In this document: piece by piece, positions 9,463 to 17,687 of the stretch | Layout of the letters: each line of letters starts with the position of its first letter | Numbering within the stretch: position 1 is the first letter of the stretch | Assembly (NCBI RefSeq): GCF_007830265.1 | Contig: NZ_VLKE01000001.1 | Location: forward strand, 2,480,001 to 2,544,000 | Length of the DNA: 64,000 nt | Direction of reading: 5' to 3' | Origin: Micromonospora olivasterospora | GTDB taxonomy: Bacteria > Actinomycetota > Actinomycetes > Mycobacteriales > Micromonosporaceae | Made by a program: the position numbers and the translations under genes | The notes under the pieces: generated by a model | Database searches by the model: none | What the model saw: only the letters and a program-made list of their open reading frames with translations | What the model was told of the DNA's origin: nothing

Positions 9463-10599
9463 ATGAGTCCCGGCCCCACCGCCGCACCCACCAGCGCCCC
9501 CGCGCCGGCCGCCCCCGGCCCGTCCCCACGTCGCCGGTCGGGCCGCTGGTGGCTGCTGCCGGTGGCCGCCGGGGTGGTGGTGCTGAACGTCACCGTCGCC
9601 CTGGCCACCAACGGCGACCTGCCCGGCCAGCCGGCCCCGGTGGCCACCGACGCCAGCCACGACGCGGGCCTCGGCCCGGCGGCGCCGGGCGCCCGGCCGA
9701 CCCCGAGCGGGTCCCAGGGCTTCGGCAGCAACCCGAGCCCGTCCGTCTCGTCCAGCCCGAGCGCCAGCGGCGGCGCGTCGTCCGGCGGGTTCCCGGGTGG
9801 CCGCAACACCCTGCCGGGGGCCGGCATCCACCTGCTCGACGGGGAGAGCTTCGCGGCCGCGCTGGCCCGCTCCGACCGGGCGTACGGGCCGCTGCGCATG
9901 GTCCGGGTCTTCTACCCCGGCCTGCCGCCGACCTGGCGCGGCAGCCGCGCGGACGTCGCCGGCCGGACCGTGGTGGTCTCGTTCAAGGCCGCCCCGGCGG
10001 AGGTGGCGGCCGGGCGGCACGACTCCCGGCTGTCCGCCTGGTTCGCCTCGGTCCCCCGCGACCTGGACGTCTACTGGTCGTACTTCCACGAGCCGGAGGA
10101 CGACATCGCCCGGGGCGCGTACACGGCCGCCCAGTACCGGGCGGCGTGGCAGCGGCTCGCCCGCCTCGCCGACCAGGCCGGCAACGGCCGGCTGCGGTCC
10201 ACCCTGATCCTGATGTGCTGGACGCTGAACCCCCGCTCCGGGCGCACCTTCGAGCACTACTGGCCGGGCGGCGACGCCGTCGACGTGCTCGGCTGGGACT
10301 GCTACAACAGCGGCGGCAAGTACGGCCGCTACACCGCCCCCGAGCAGGTGTTCGGGCCGATGATCGCGAAGTCGCGGGCGCTGAGCAAGCCCTGGGGGCT
10401 CGCCGAGACCGGCAGCCTGCGGATCCCCGGGGACGCCGGCGCCGGGCGGGCCGCCTGGATCCGGGCGATGAGCCGGTACCTCGACGCCCAGCGCCCGCTG
10501 TGGGTGGCGTACTACGACTACCAGGTCCCGGACGGCGACTTCCGGCTCACCGACGCGCCGAGCCGGGAGGCGTGGCGGGCCTGGTGCGCCGCCGCCTGA
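9463..10599 (+). CDS. Membrane-anchored glycoside hydrolase-like protein (GH26-like)
   Basis: 378 aa with AGGAG before the ATG. It has a Pro-rich cytoplasmic leader, one transmembrane helix at about residues 30-49, a Ser/Pro/Gly linker to about 120, then a (beta/alpha)8-type domain. Two acidic residues sit where GH26-type enzymes carry theirs: Glu210 in YFHEPEDD after a beta strand (acid/base) and Glu315 in GLAETGS (nucleophile). A second such protein lies at 23833, flanking the other side of the polysaccharide genes, so both may trim or release the polymer. The substrate is unknown. Confidence 0.75.
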   Translation: MSPGPTAAPTSAPAPAAPGPSPRRRSGRWWLLPVAAGVVVLNVTVALATNGDLPGQPAPVATDASHDAGLGPAAPGARPTPSGSQGFGSNPSPSVSSSPSASGGASSGGFPGGRNTLPGAGIHLLDGESFAAALARSDRAYGPLRMVRVFYPGLPPTWRGSRADVAGRTVVVSFKAAPAEVAAGRHDSRLSAWFASVPRDLDVYWSYFHEPEDDIARGAYTAAQYRAAWQRLARLADQAGNGRLRSTLILMCWTLNPRSGRTFEHYWPGGDAVDVLGWDCYNSGGKYGRYTAPEQVFGPMIAKSRALSKPWGLAETGSLRIPGDAGAGRAAWIRAMSRYLDAQRPLWVAYYDYQVPDGDFRLTDAPSREAWRAWCAAA

Positions 10600-10602
10600 G
10601 GC

Positions 10603-11529
10603 TCAGATCCCCCGGCCGCGCTTGTGCAGCGTACGCAGGACGCGGTCGGGGTCGACGGCCCGGCTGGCCACGGCCAGGGCCAGGTACGCGCGCGGCTCCC
10701 GGGGGTTACGGGACAGCGTGCGCCGGGCCCACCGGACGGCCTCCCCCCGGTTGCCCAGCGCCGCCTGGGCGAAGGCGATCTGCCCGCTGACCCGCGCCTC
10801 GCCGTGCGGCACCGTGGCGAACTCCGGGTACCGGCCGAGCAGCCACTGCAACGCGGTCGAGATCGTCTCCCAGCGCTGCGCGAAGTACGACCGCTTGTGC
10901 CAGCGCACCGTCACGTACGGCTCGGCCAGGTTGACCAGCGGAGCGTGCCGGGCGGCCCGGAGCAGGAACTCGTAGTCCTCCGCGTAGCTGCCCGGGATCT
11001 CCTCGTCGACCAGCCCGATCCCGTCGAGCAGGGCGTCCCGCCGGATCAGGAAGGTGGACGGGTGCAGCTCGGTGTGCCGGTCCCGCAGCAGGGCGGCCAG
11101 CGGCACCCGGCTCACCGGCAGCACCCGGTCGACCTGGCGGCCGTCGTAGTCGACCCGGATGCCGCAGCTCACGAACGAGCCGTCGGGCGCGGCGTCGAGG
11201 GCGGCCACCTGCGCGGCGAGCTTGCCGGGCAGCCACTCGTCGTCGTCGTCGCAGAACGCCACCAGCTCGCCGGTCGCCGCCAGGATTCCCGTGTTGCGGG
11301 CGCCGGCCAGGCCCGGGGCGCGCTCGTTGACCAGGACGGTGACCCGGGGGTCGTCGGCCAGCGAGCGGTCCGGCTCGGACTGGTCGTAGACGACCACCAC
11401 GTCGACCGGGCCGGGGTGGTCCTGGCCGAGGATCGCGTCGAGGGCCTTGCGCAGCAGCTCCGGGCGGTCCCGGGTGGGGACCACCGCGGTCACCGACGGG
11501 GCGCCGGTGCTGGTCGTCGGCTCGGTCAT
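10603..11529 (-). CDS. Family 2 glycosyltransferase
   Basis: 308-aa GT-A glycosyltransferase. The N-terminal nucleotide-binding strand is SVTAVVPTRDRPELLRKAL, the APGLAGARNTG helix follows, and the metal-binding acidic cluster is FCDDDDEW (residues 92-99). A C-terminal helical part follows with no membrane span. It is the last gene of a four-gene minus-strand operon and its ATG overlaps the preceding stop as ATGA. It presumably adds a sugar to the lipid-linked repeat unit on the cytoplasmic side. Confidence 0.9.
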   Translation of the reverse strand: MTEPTTSTGAPSVTAVVPTRDRPELLRKALDAILGQDHPGPVDVVVVYDQSEPDRSLADDPRVTVLVNERAPGLAGARNTGILAATGELVAFCDDDDEWLPGKLAAQVAALDAAPDGSFVSCGIRVDYDGRQVDRVLPVSRVPLAALLRDRHTELHPSTFLIRRDALLDGIGLVDEEIPGSYAEDYEFLLRAARHAPLVNLAEPYVTVRWHKRSYFAQRWETISTALQWLLGRYPEFATVPHGEARVSGQIAFAQAALGNRGEAVRWARRTLSRNPREPRAYLALAVASRAVDPDRVLRTLHKRGRGI

Positions 11530-12482
11530 CGTGCCTCCGTGGAACCGGGCCGGCCGAGGCCGACGTATCCGTACCGCAGCCGCAGCGGCAGCGTCGCGGC
11601 GCTCACCACCGCCCGGCTGCGCGACGGCAGGGCCGTCCGCCAGGCGTCGTCCTGCCGCACCCGCAGCGGCCCCGAGTTGAACCGCAGCGGGTTCCCGGCG
11701 ATGCTGTGCGCCCTTCGCAGCGGTGGGGGCGACGGGTCCAGCACCCGCAGCGCGCCGGGGTCGTCGGCCAGGCCGGCGAAGCGGCGGACCCGGGCGACCG
11801 TGCCGCGCGGGTCGGCGGTGAAGTCCTCGTAGCGCAGCCGGACCACCGGGGCGCGGGTGGCGAGCAGGTGGAACGCCGCGTTCTGCGCCGTCCACAGCTT
11901 GCTCACGGTGACCGGGGAGAAGGTGGGCATGTACGCCTCGGCGTCGACCACCTCGGGCCGGCGCACCTGCTTCGCCCACGAGTACGCCACGGCCCGGCTG
12001 TCCCGGACCAGGTGCACCACCCGCAGGTCGAGGTCGTCCGCCCAGCGCAGGGCGAACGCCGTCGAGGCGTGCTTGCTGGAGTCGACGACGGTCTGCGCGC
12101 CGGTCACGGCCATCGCGGCGGCGTAGATCCGGGTGTAGAGGTCGGCGTACCGGCGCACCTGGTCGAGCTGCCCGGCCGACAGCTCGCCCCGGGCCAGCCG
12201 GGGGATGTGCCGGGTCCGGTCGACGGCGTCCTTCAGCGCGAGCACCTCGGCGCGGTCGACCGCCGACCAGCCGCCGAAGGCGTGCTCCCCGACCCGCTGC
12301 CAGAAGTCGCAGGCCGAGAAGCGCTCCCCGCAGCCGCACCGCTCGTCGCCGCCGAGCGCCCGCTCCCACAGGTGCACCACCTCGCCGACGGCGCAGACGT
12401 CGGGGTGCTGGGCCAGGACCAGTTCGAGCAGGGTGGAGCCGCTGCGGCCCAGCCCGCCCACGAACAGCACCCGGGCGCTCAC
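11526..12482 (-). CDS. Sulfotransferase family protein (copy 1)
   Basis: 318-aa PAPS-dependent sulfotransferase. The 5'-phosphosulfate loop is VGGLGRSGSTLL (residues 8-19) and the 3'-phosphate region is VHLVRDSRAVAYSW. A Cys-rich motif CGCGERFSACDFW (49-61) is shared with the sulfotransferase at 13753, marking the two as paralogues. The GTG at 12482 overlaps the previous stop (GTGA) and the gene's own stop overlaps the GT2 start (ATGA), so translation is probably coupled. The likely acceptor is a sugar of the neighbouring polymer (inference). Confidence 0.88.
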   Translation of the reverse strand: MSARVLFVGGLGRSGSTLLELVLAQHPDVCAVGEVVHLWERALGGDERCGCGERFSACDFWQRVGEHAFGGWSAVDRAEVLALKDAVDRTRHIPRLARGELSAGQLDQVRRYADLYTRIYAAAMAVTGAQTVVDSSKHASTAFALRWADDLDLRVVHLVRDSRAVAYSWAKQVRRPEVVDAEAYMPTFSPVTVSKLWTAQNAAFHLLATRAPVVRLRYEDFTADPRGTVARVRRFAGLADDPGALRVLDPSPPPLRRAHSIAGNPLRFNSGPLRVRQDDAWRTALPSRSRAVVSAATLPLRLRYGYVGLGRPGSTEAR

Positions 12483-13075
12483 CCCCACCACCGCCGCTGC
12501 CTCGGCACCCGCCGGCCACAGACCAGGTCCTCCACGATCCGGCCGACCGCCGTCGCGGCCGCCACCCGGGGGTCGGGCCGGTCCGGATCGGCGGTCAGGG
12601 CGTACGCCTGCGGGTCGGCGACGCCCTTGTCCAGCGCCTCGACCAGGTCCGCCTCCGACTCGACCAGCCGGACCATCCCGGCCGCGCCGAGCCGGCGCGC
12701 GAAGAGCTGCTGATGGTTGTCGACGTGCTCGTCGTGGGCCGGGTCCCGGGGCACCACGATCGGCAGGTGCTCGTGCCGGCGCGCCTCGGTGATGGTGGCC
12801 GGGCCGCCGTGACAGACCACGAGATCCGCCTCGGTCATCGCCCGCTGGAGCTCCTCGTGGGCCAGGAACGGCACCGCGTCGGGCAGCCGGGGGGCGCGGC
12901 TGCGCCCGTACTGGACGACGAGCCGGACCTCGGGGACGCTGCCCGCCAGGCCGGCGTGCCAGCGCTCCAGCCACTCGACGAGCCGGTCGAACCGGTGCAC
13001 GTCGGTGCCGACCATGGCGAGAACGGTGCGCTGCTCCGGCGAGGCCGCGCGCGGGCGGGGAATCGGCGGGGTCAC
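12479..13075 (-). CDS. Alg13-type glycosyltransferase subunit (catalytic half)
   Basis: 198 aa. It corresponds to the C-terminal, UDP-sugar-binding half of a GT28 enzyme: TVLAMVGTDVHRFDRLVEWL at the start of the fold and the donor-binding motif CHGGPATITEA near the middle. The membrane-facing half is encoded by the overlapping upstream gene (Alg14-type). Bacterial pairs of this kind (PssE/PssD, CpsG/CpsF) add the second sugar of capsule repeat units. The GTG overlaps the upstream stop as GTGA. Confidence 0.87.
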   Translation of the reverse strand: MTPPIPRPRAASPEQRTVLAMVGTDVHRFDRLVEWLERWHAGLAGSVPEVRLVVQYGRSRAPRLPDAVPFLAHEELQRAMTEADLVVCHGGPATITEARRHEHLPIVVPRDPAHDEHVDNHQQLFARRLGAAGMVRLVESEADLVEALDKGVADPQAYALTADPDRPDPRVAAATAVGRIVEDLVCGRRVPRQRRWWG

Positions 13076-13530
13076 AGAAGGTTTCCCACCACGGTCGACT
13101 TCGGGTACAGCCGGCGCTGCTCCTCCCACTGCACGAGCATCGCGGAGAGGAAGGGCCGGCACAGTCGGGCGGAGAGCGTCGGGGTGTCGATCCGGTCGTA
13201 CACCTCGATGTAGACGGTGGGGATGCGGCGCAGCCGGGCCACCACCACGAACGGGACGGCGACACCCGCCCCGGTGGTGACCACCGCGGCCACCTCCCGC
13301 CCGCGGAACACCCGGACCGCGAGCCAGAGGTTGCGCAGGAGGTTCTTCACGTTCCGGGTGGTCGGGTGGTGCGCCCAGACCACGTCCTCGCCGTCGAGCA
13401 GCGAGCGGGCGTCCGGGGTGTCGAAGGTGACCCAGGAGCGGGACCGGTCGCGGTACCACGGCTCGAGCGCCACCAGCTGGGCGAGATGCCCGCCGCTGGA
13501 GCCGACGAGCATCACTTCACCAGAATCCAC
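13072..13530 (-). CDS. Alg14-type glycosyltransferase subunit (membrane-anchor half)
   Basis: About 152 aa. VMLVGSSGGHLAQL is the Alg14/PssD signature; VTTGAGVAVPFVVVARL forms the membrane-associated region, and RRIPTVYIEVYDRIDTPTLS follows. It recruits the catalytic Alg13-like partner encoded directly downstream. Start choice: the GTG at 13530 has GGAGG 9 nt upstream; an in-frame GTG at 13560 would add ten residues. First gene of the four-gene minus-strand operon. Confidence 0.85.
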   Translation of the reverse strand: MDSGEVMLVGSSGGHLAQLVALEPWYRDRSRSWVTFDTPDARSLLDGEDVVWAHHPTTRNVKNLLRNLWLAVRVFRGREVAAVVTTGAGVAVPFVVVARLRRIPTVYIEVYDRIDTPTLSARLCRPFLSAMLVQWEEQRRLYPKSTVVGNLL

Positions 13531-13752
13531 GTCCACCCGCCTCCCACGGCCCCCGGTCACCGCCCCGACCGGTCACCGGGGACGGTCGAGCGACGCCGCC
13601 ACAATCTATCGACGCCCGACCGCGAACATAAATAGCTCTCCCCATCATCGGGACTGTCGGATGGTTGGCTGCGGACCCTTCCGCCAATCCCCGGCTCCGT
13701 CCGTCGCACCTAGACTGCCGCTGGAGATCGCAGCCGACGAGAGGGATCGCGC
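13531..13752. promoter_or_regulatory. Divergent promoter region between two glycopolymer operons
   Basis: 222 nt between the Alg14-type gene (minus) and a sulfotransferase gene (plus). It contains the only A/T-rich patch nearby (ACATAAATAG, 13628-13637), a candidate -10 for the minus-strand operon. TAGACT at 13712-13717 is a candidate -10 for the plus-strand gene, which has an AGAGGGA ribosome site before its ATG. Confidence 0.45.
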
Positions 13753-14733
13753 ATGACCGGCCAGGTGTCCGAGGCAGAGCAGGCCGGCGGCGAGTCGAGC
13801 ACCGCCCCCGTCACCGTCCTCTACGTCTGCGGCATGCCGCGCAGCGGGTCCACGCTGCTCGACCTGATGCTCGGCCAGTTCGTCGGGCACTGCGACGTCG
13901 GCGAGCTGTTCTACCTGTGGCAGTCCGGCGTCGAGCGGAACTTCCGGTGCGCCTGCGGGGAGCACTTCGACGCCTGCCCGTTCTGGGGCGAGGTCGGCCG
14001 GCGGGCGTACGGCGGGTGGTCGCGGATCGACGTGGCCGACGTACGGGCGCTGCAACGCCGGGTGGACGCGACGGCGCGACTGCCGCTGATCCTGAACCCC
14101 GGCCTGTCCCCGGCCTTCCGGCGCGACCTGGACCGCTACACCGAGCTGCTCAGCCGGCTCTACCGGGCGGTGGCGGAGGTGTCCGGGGCGCAGGTGGTGG
14201 TCGACTCGACCAAGCGCCCGTCGCTGGCGTACATCCTGGCCCGGGCCCCCGAGATCGACCTGCGGCTGGTGCACGTCCTGCGCGACCCGCGCGGGGTCGC
14301 GTACTCCTGGAGCCAGGTGGTCGAGCTGCCCGAGGGGACCTCGGCGAAGGGCCGGATGAACCAGCGCTCGGCGCGGCTGACCGCCCGGCGCTGGGTCACG
14401 GTCAACGCGATGGTTGCCGCCCTCGCCCGGTCGGGGGTGCCCAGGGTCGTCGTCCGGTACGAGGACCTGGTCCGCGACCCGCGCGGCGAGCTGGGCCGGA
14501 TCGCCGCGCTCACCGCCGACGTGACCGGCGTGGTGGACCCGCTCGCGTTCCTGCGGGACAACGAGTTCGAGCAGGCCGGCTCGCACGCGGTGGCCGGCGG
14601 GCGGATCCGGATGCGCACCGGCGCGATCAGCCTGTCGCTGGACGAGAAGTGGCGCCGCGAGTACGCCCCGGGCCGCCGCCGGCTGGTCGGCGCGATGACC
14701 TGGCCGCTGCGCCGCCGCTACGGCTACCGCTGA
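13753..14733 (+). CDS. Sulfotransferase family protein (copy 2)
   Basis: 326 aa. The phosphosulfate-binding loop is YVCGMPRSGSTLLDL (24-38), the 3'-phosphate segment is VLRDPRGVAYSWSQVV, and a Cys-rich CACGEHFDACPFW (66-78) sits in the same place as in copy 1 at 11526. The two are clearly homologous over their whole length, ending in the same basic tail (LRRRYGYR versus LRLRYGYV). The ATG follows AGAGGGA. It converges on the GT14 gene with 7 nt between stops. Confidence 0.88.
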   Translation: MTGQVSEAEQAGGESSTAPVTVLYVCGMPRSGSTLLDLMLGQFVGHCDVGELFYLWQSGVERNFRCACGEHFDACPFWGEVGRRAYGGWSRIDVADVRALQRRVDATARLPLILNPGLSPAFRRDLDRYTELLSRLYRAVAEVSGAQVVVDSTKRPSLAYILARAPEIDLRLVHVLRDPRGVAYSWSQVVELPEGTSAKGRMNQRSARLTARRWVTVNAMVAALARSGVPRVVVRYEDLVRDPRGELGRIAALTADVTGVVDPLAFLRDNEFEQAGSHAVAGGRIRMRTGAISLSLDEKWRREYAPGRRRLVGAMTWPLRRRYGYR

Positions 14734-14740
14734 CGGGCCC

Positions 14741-15673
14741 TCACCGTCCCGCGGCGGCGGCCAGGTGGGCGTCGAGCGTGTCGAGCAGCTCCGGGGCGGC
14801 CTCGTAGTCGAACTTGCGGGCGAAGTGCGCCCGGCTGGCCAGCGCGCGGGGCAGGTCCTCGGCGGTGAGCGACTTCGGGTGGTTGAAGGTGCTGTCGCGG
14901 AAGTCGAAGTAGCGCTTGCAGTCGGGCACCAGGTTGAACCGGTCCGTGCTGCACACGATGGTCTGGAAGACCGCCTCGACCGGGGACAGGCAGCGGCGGA
15001 AGTAGGCCACCACGTCGGGCCGCCGGTCGAAGTACTCCCGCAGGTAGGCCACCACGGGCCAGCTCAGCGACGAGAACGCCGACCCGCCGTGCAGCCGCAG
15101 GTCGGGCCCGAACGGGGTACGCGCCCGGCGGCCGACCGCCAGCCCGTACGACACGTGCACCCGGACCAGCGGCTGCACCCGGTTGACCGCCTGGATCGGG
15201 CGGAGCAGCCGCTTGCCGCGCGAGCTGAGCGGGAGCAGCCGGCGGTGCTGGAAGTGGTACCTGGAGTGGACCCGGCTGCGCGGCCAGTGGCTCTCCGGCC
15301 CGTATGCGTCCCAGTACTCCATGAACCCGTCCGCGCCCGAGCCGACCAGCTCCGCCTCACACTGCCCGAGCGGCCGGATCGGGTAGTCCTGTCCGGTGAT
15401 GTTCACCAGCCAGTCGACCCGTACGCCCTCGGCGTTCAGCCAGTCCACTGCCGCCATGTAGCGGTCCACGTGGCTGAAGTCACCGTAGCCGCCCTCATGT
15501 GTCTGAATCACGACATCCGGCAGGGAACGCAGCTCGGTGAGGTCCAACGGCGTGCCGTTGACGTCGTGGCTGATGTGGACGACGCAGCCAGGGCTGTACC
15601 GCTTGACCGCGTGGACCAGCCGGTTCACCTGCTCGGGGGACCGGTGGCTCTGGATGTGGTAGCAAAACCGCAC
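14741..15673 (-). CDS. GT14-type (core-2/I-branching) N-acetylglucosaminyltransferase-like protein
   Basis: 310 aa. The start MRFCYHIQSHRSPEQVNRLV, the VNITGQDYPIRPLGQCEAEL block and the SAFSSLSWPVVAYL and SPVEAVFQTIV segments are typical of bacterial beta-1,6-N-acetylglucosaminyltransferase-like (GT14) proteins. There is no transmembrane anchor, unlike eukaryotic members. It is single in its orientation and divergent from the Wzz operon. It probably adds a branch or side-chain sugar; donor and acceptor are unknown. Confidence 0.82.
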   Translation of the reverse strand: MRFCYHIQSHRSPEQVNRLVHAVKRYSPGCVVHISHDVNGTPLDLTELRSLPDVVIQTHEGGYGDFSHVDRYMAAVDWLNAEGVRVDWLVNITGQDYPIRPLGQCEAELVGSGADGFMEYWDAYGPESHWPRSRVHSRYHFQHRRLLPLSSRGKRLLRPIQAVNRVQPLVRVHVSYGLAVGRRARTPFGPDLRLHGGSAFSSLSWPVVAYLREYFDRRPDVVAYFRRCLSPVEAVFQTIVCSTDRFNLVPDCKRYFDFRDSTFNHPKSLTAEDLPRALASRAHFARKFDYEAAPELLDTLDAHLAAAAGR

Positions 15674-15726
15674 CCGCCCATCCTGCCCGGCCGGGGAAAC
15701 GGTGAGAACCCGGCTGCCGGACCGGT

Positions 15727-15753
15727 GGGAAGCGGACCTTTCGTCCGCTTCCC
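15727..15753. promoter_or_regulatory. Strong hairpin/operator in the divergent GT14-wzz region
   Basis: GGGAAGCGGAC-CTTTC-GTCCGCTTCCC: perfect 11-bp arms with a 5-nt spacer, flanked by further partly matching CCGGT/ACCGG. It lies 54 nt from the GT14 start and 96 nt upstream of the wzz-like start, with no gene end nearby. It is therefore more likely an operator or leader structure controlling the operon than a terminator. Confidence 0.6.
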
Positions 15754-15848
15754 CTGACCGGGCGGATCAGGGAGACTCAAGTTTCCGCCGTGGTGAACTG
15801 GTCCACGGCCGACTGGACGGTCCGGTCCAAAGGGAGCGACACAGCCCG

Positions 15849-17687
15849 ATGCCCTCGCCTCACCACGCCGATCTGCGCGACTCAGACGGTCCCACGCTGA
15901 TGGCCTACCTCGAGTGGCTCCGCCGCCGGTGGTGGATCCTCGCGGTGGCCGCGCTGCTCGGCGCGGGCGCCGGCCTGCTGGTCAGCCAGGTGCAGACCCG
16001 CACCTACGTCTCGACCACGTCCCTGCTGGTCCGCCAGGTCGGCCCGGACGCCAACCCGGGCACCAAGGTCAACCTCGACACCGAGGCGCAGGTGGTCCGC
16101 TCCCTGGTGGTCGCCGAACGGGCCGAGGCCCTGCTGAAGAGCGGCACCTCGACCGAGGACCTGGTCCGCTCCCTGTCGGTCACCGTGCCGCCGAACAGCC
16201 AGGTGCTGCAGATCGTGTACGAGGCGGAGAGCCCGCAGGCGGCGCAGGCCGGGTCGCACGCGTTCGCCCAGGCGTACCTGGACCTGCGGCTGGCGACCGC
16301 CACCCGCTCGGTGGAGAACGAGACGACCGCGCTCAGGCAGCAGATCGCCGAGACCAACAAGCAGCTCGCCGCCGTGGCGGGCAAGATCGCCGGCACCCCC
16401 GCCAACTCCGTCGAGCGGGCGCGGGCAGAGGCCGACCGGAACGTGCTGACCAACCAGCTCGCCAGCCTCAACAGCAGGCTGAGTCCGCTGCTGAGCACCG
16501 CGCTGGACCCGGGCGAGATCATTTCGGACGCCGCGCTGCCCCGGAAGCCCAGCTCGCCGAACACCACCCTGAACCTGGCCTCCGGGATCGGCGCCGGACT
16601 GCTGTTCGGCATCGTCGTCGCCCTGGTGCTGGACCGGCTGGACACCCGCGTCCGGCGCGGCCGGGACGTCTCCGACCGGCTCGGCCTGCCGATGCTGCTG
16701 GAGCTGCCGGCCCGCCCGGCCGACCTGACCATCCTCCCGGCGGCCCACGCGGTCTCCCGGGAGCTGGGCCGGCTGCGCAACGTGCTGCTGTCCACCCTTC
16801 CCGAGCCGCGGCCCGGGAAGGGCCGGCTGCTGCTGCTCACCGACACCTCCCCCGGGCCGGCGGCCGGCTTCGTGGTCGGCAACCTCGCCGCCGCGTACGC
16901 CCGCACGGGCGCGCAGGTCGCGGTCGTGACCACCAAGCCGGACTCCCCGCTGGGCGCGATGCTGGGCAACCCGAAGCCCCGGCACACCCTCGCCGACGTG
17001 CTGCGCCACGACGTCTCGGCGCTCACCGCGCTCACCCCGGCCCCCAGCCTGAGCCAGCTGCGGGTACTGCTCCCCGGCGCCCTCGACACCGAGGTGGAGC
17101 TGCCGGTCGCCACCATGCTGGAGGTCCTCGGCCAGTTGGCCGCCCGCTTCGACCACGTCCTGATCGAGACGGCCCAGCCGACCGCCGCCGTGGAGGCGCA
17201 GGCACTGGCCCGGCACGTCGACGGGGTGATCCTGGTGATCGAGGGCGGGCAGACCCGGAGCAGCGAGATCACCACCGCCATGCACCAGTTCGAGCAGGTC
17301 GACGCGCCGGTGCTCGGCTCGGTGCTGGCTCCCCGGCTGCCCGCCCCGGCCCCCGGCGCCCCGGCGGCGCGGCGCGAGGGCCCGCCGTCGCCCCGGCCGC
17401 GGCCCGCGCCGAACGGCCGACCCCAGTCCGGCGCGCCGAACATCGAGACCACCATGATCCTGCCCCGCCCCGCCGCCGGCACGCGCGAGGCCGGCCCGGC
17501 TTCGGCCCCCCGCCCCACGGCACCGACCGCAGGCTCCGCCCCGACCGGCCACGTCACCGCACCGGTCGCCGGAAAGCCGACGAACCAGCCGAAGGCGGGG
17601 GGCGTGTACCGCTCCGTGCGGGACACCGACGGCAGGGAGCCCGGCCGGTACTCGATGAGCCGCGACGCGTTCGAGGACCGGGAGTGA
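15849..17687 (+). CDS. Wzz/BY-kinase-like polysaccharide co-polymerase with degenerate nucleotide-binding site
   Basis: 612 aa. Wzz-type topology: transmembrane helix 1 at about 29-48, an extracytoplasmic coiled-coil region, transmembrane helix 2 at about 245-262, then a cytoplasmic BY-kinase-like domain. The Walker A region reads TDTSPGPAAGFVVGNLA (331-347), where active kinases have a GxGKST pattern, so the Lys and Ser/Thr are missing. The Walker B-like FDHVLIETAQP has Glu in place of Asp. The Pro/Ala-rich tail holds only two Tyr near the end. It is likely a chain-length regulator without ATP-dependent autophosphorylation. First gene of a six-gene overlapping operon. Confidence 0.85.
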   Translation: MPSPHHADLRDSDGPTLMAYLEWLRRRWWILAVAALLGAGAGLLVSQVQTRTYVSTTSLLVRQVGPDANPGTKVNLDTEAQVVRSLVVAERAEALLKSGTSTEDLVRSLSVTVPPNSQVLQIVYEAESPQAAQAGSHAFAQAYLDLRLATATRSVENETTALRQQIAETNKQLAAVAGKIAGTPANSVERARAEADRNVLTNQLASLNSRLSPLLSTALDPGEIISDAALPRKPSSPNTTLNLASGIGAGLLFGIVVALVLDRLDTRVRRGRDVSDRLGLPMLLELPARPADLTILPAAHAVSRELGRLRNVLLSTLPEPRPGKGRLLLLTDTSPGPAAGFVVGNLAAAYARTGAQVAVVTTKPDSPLGAMLGNPKPRHTLADVLRHDVSALTALTPAPSLSQLRVLLPGALDTEVELPVATMLEVLGQLAARFDHVLIETAQPTAAVEAQALARHVDGVILVIEGGQTRSSEITTAMHQFEQVDAPVLGSVLAPRLPAPAPGAPAARREGPPSPRPRPAPNGRPQSGAPNIETTMILPRPAAGTREAGPASAPRPTAPTAGSAPTGHVTAPVAGKPTNQPKAGGVYRSVRDTDGREPGRYSMSRDAFEDRE

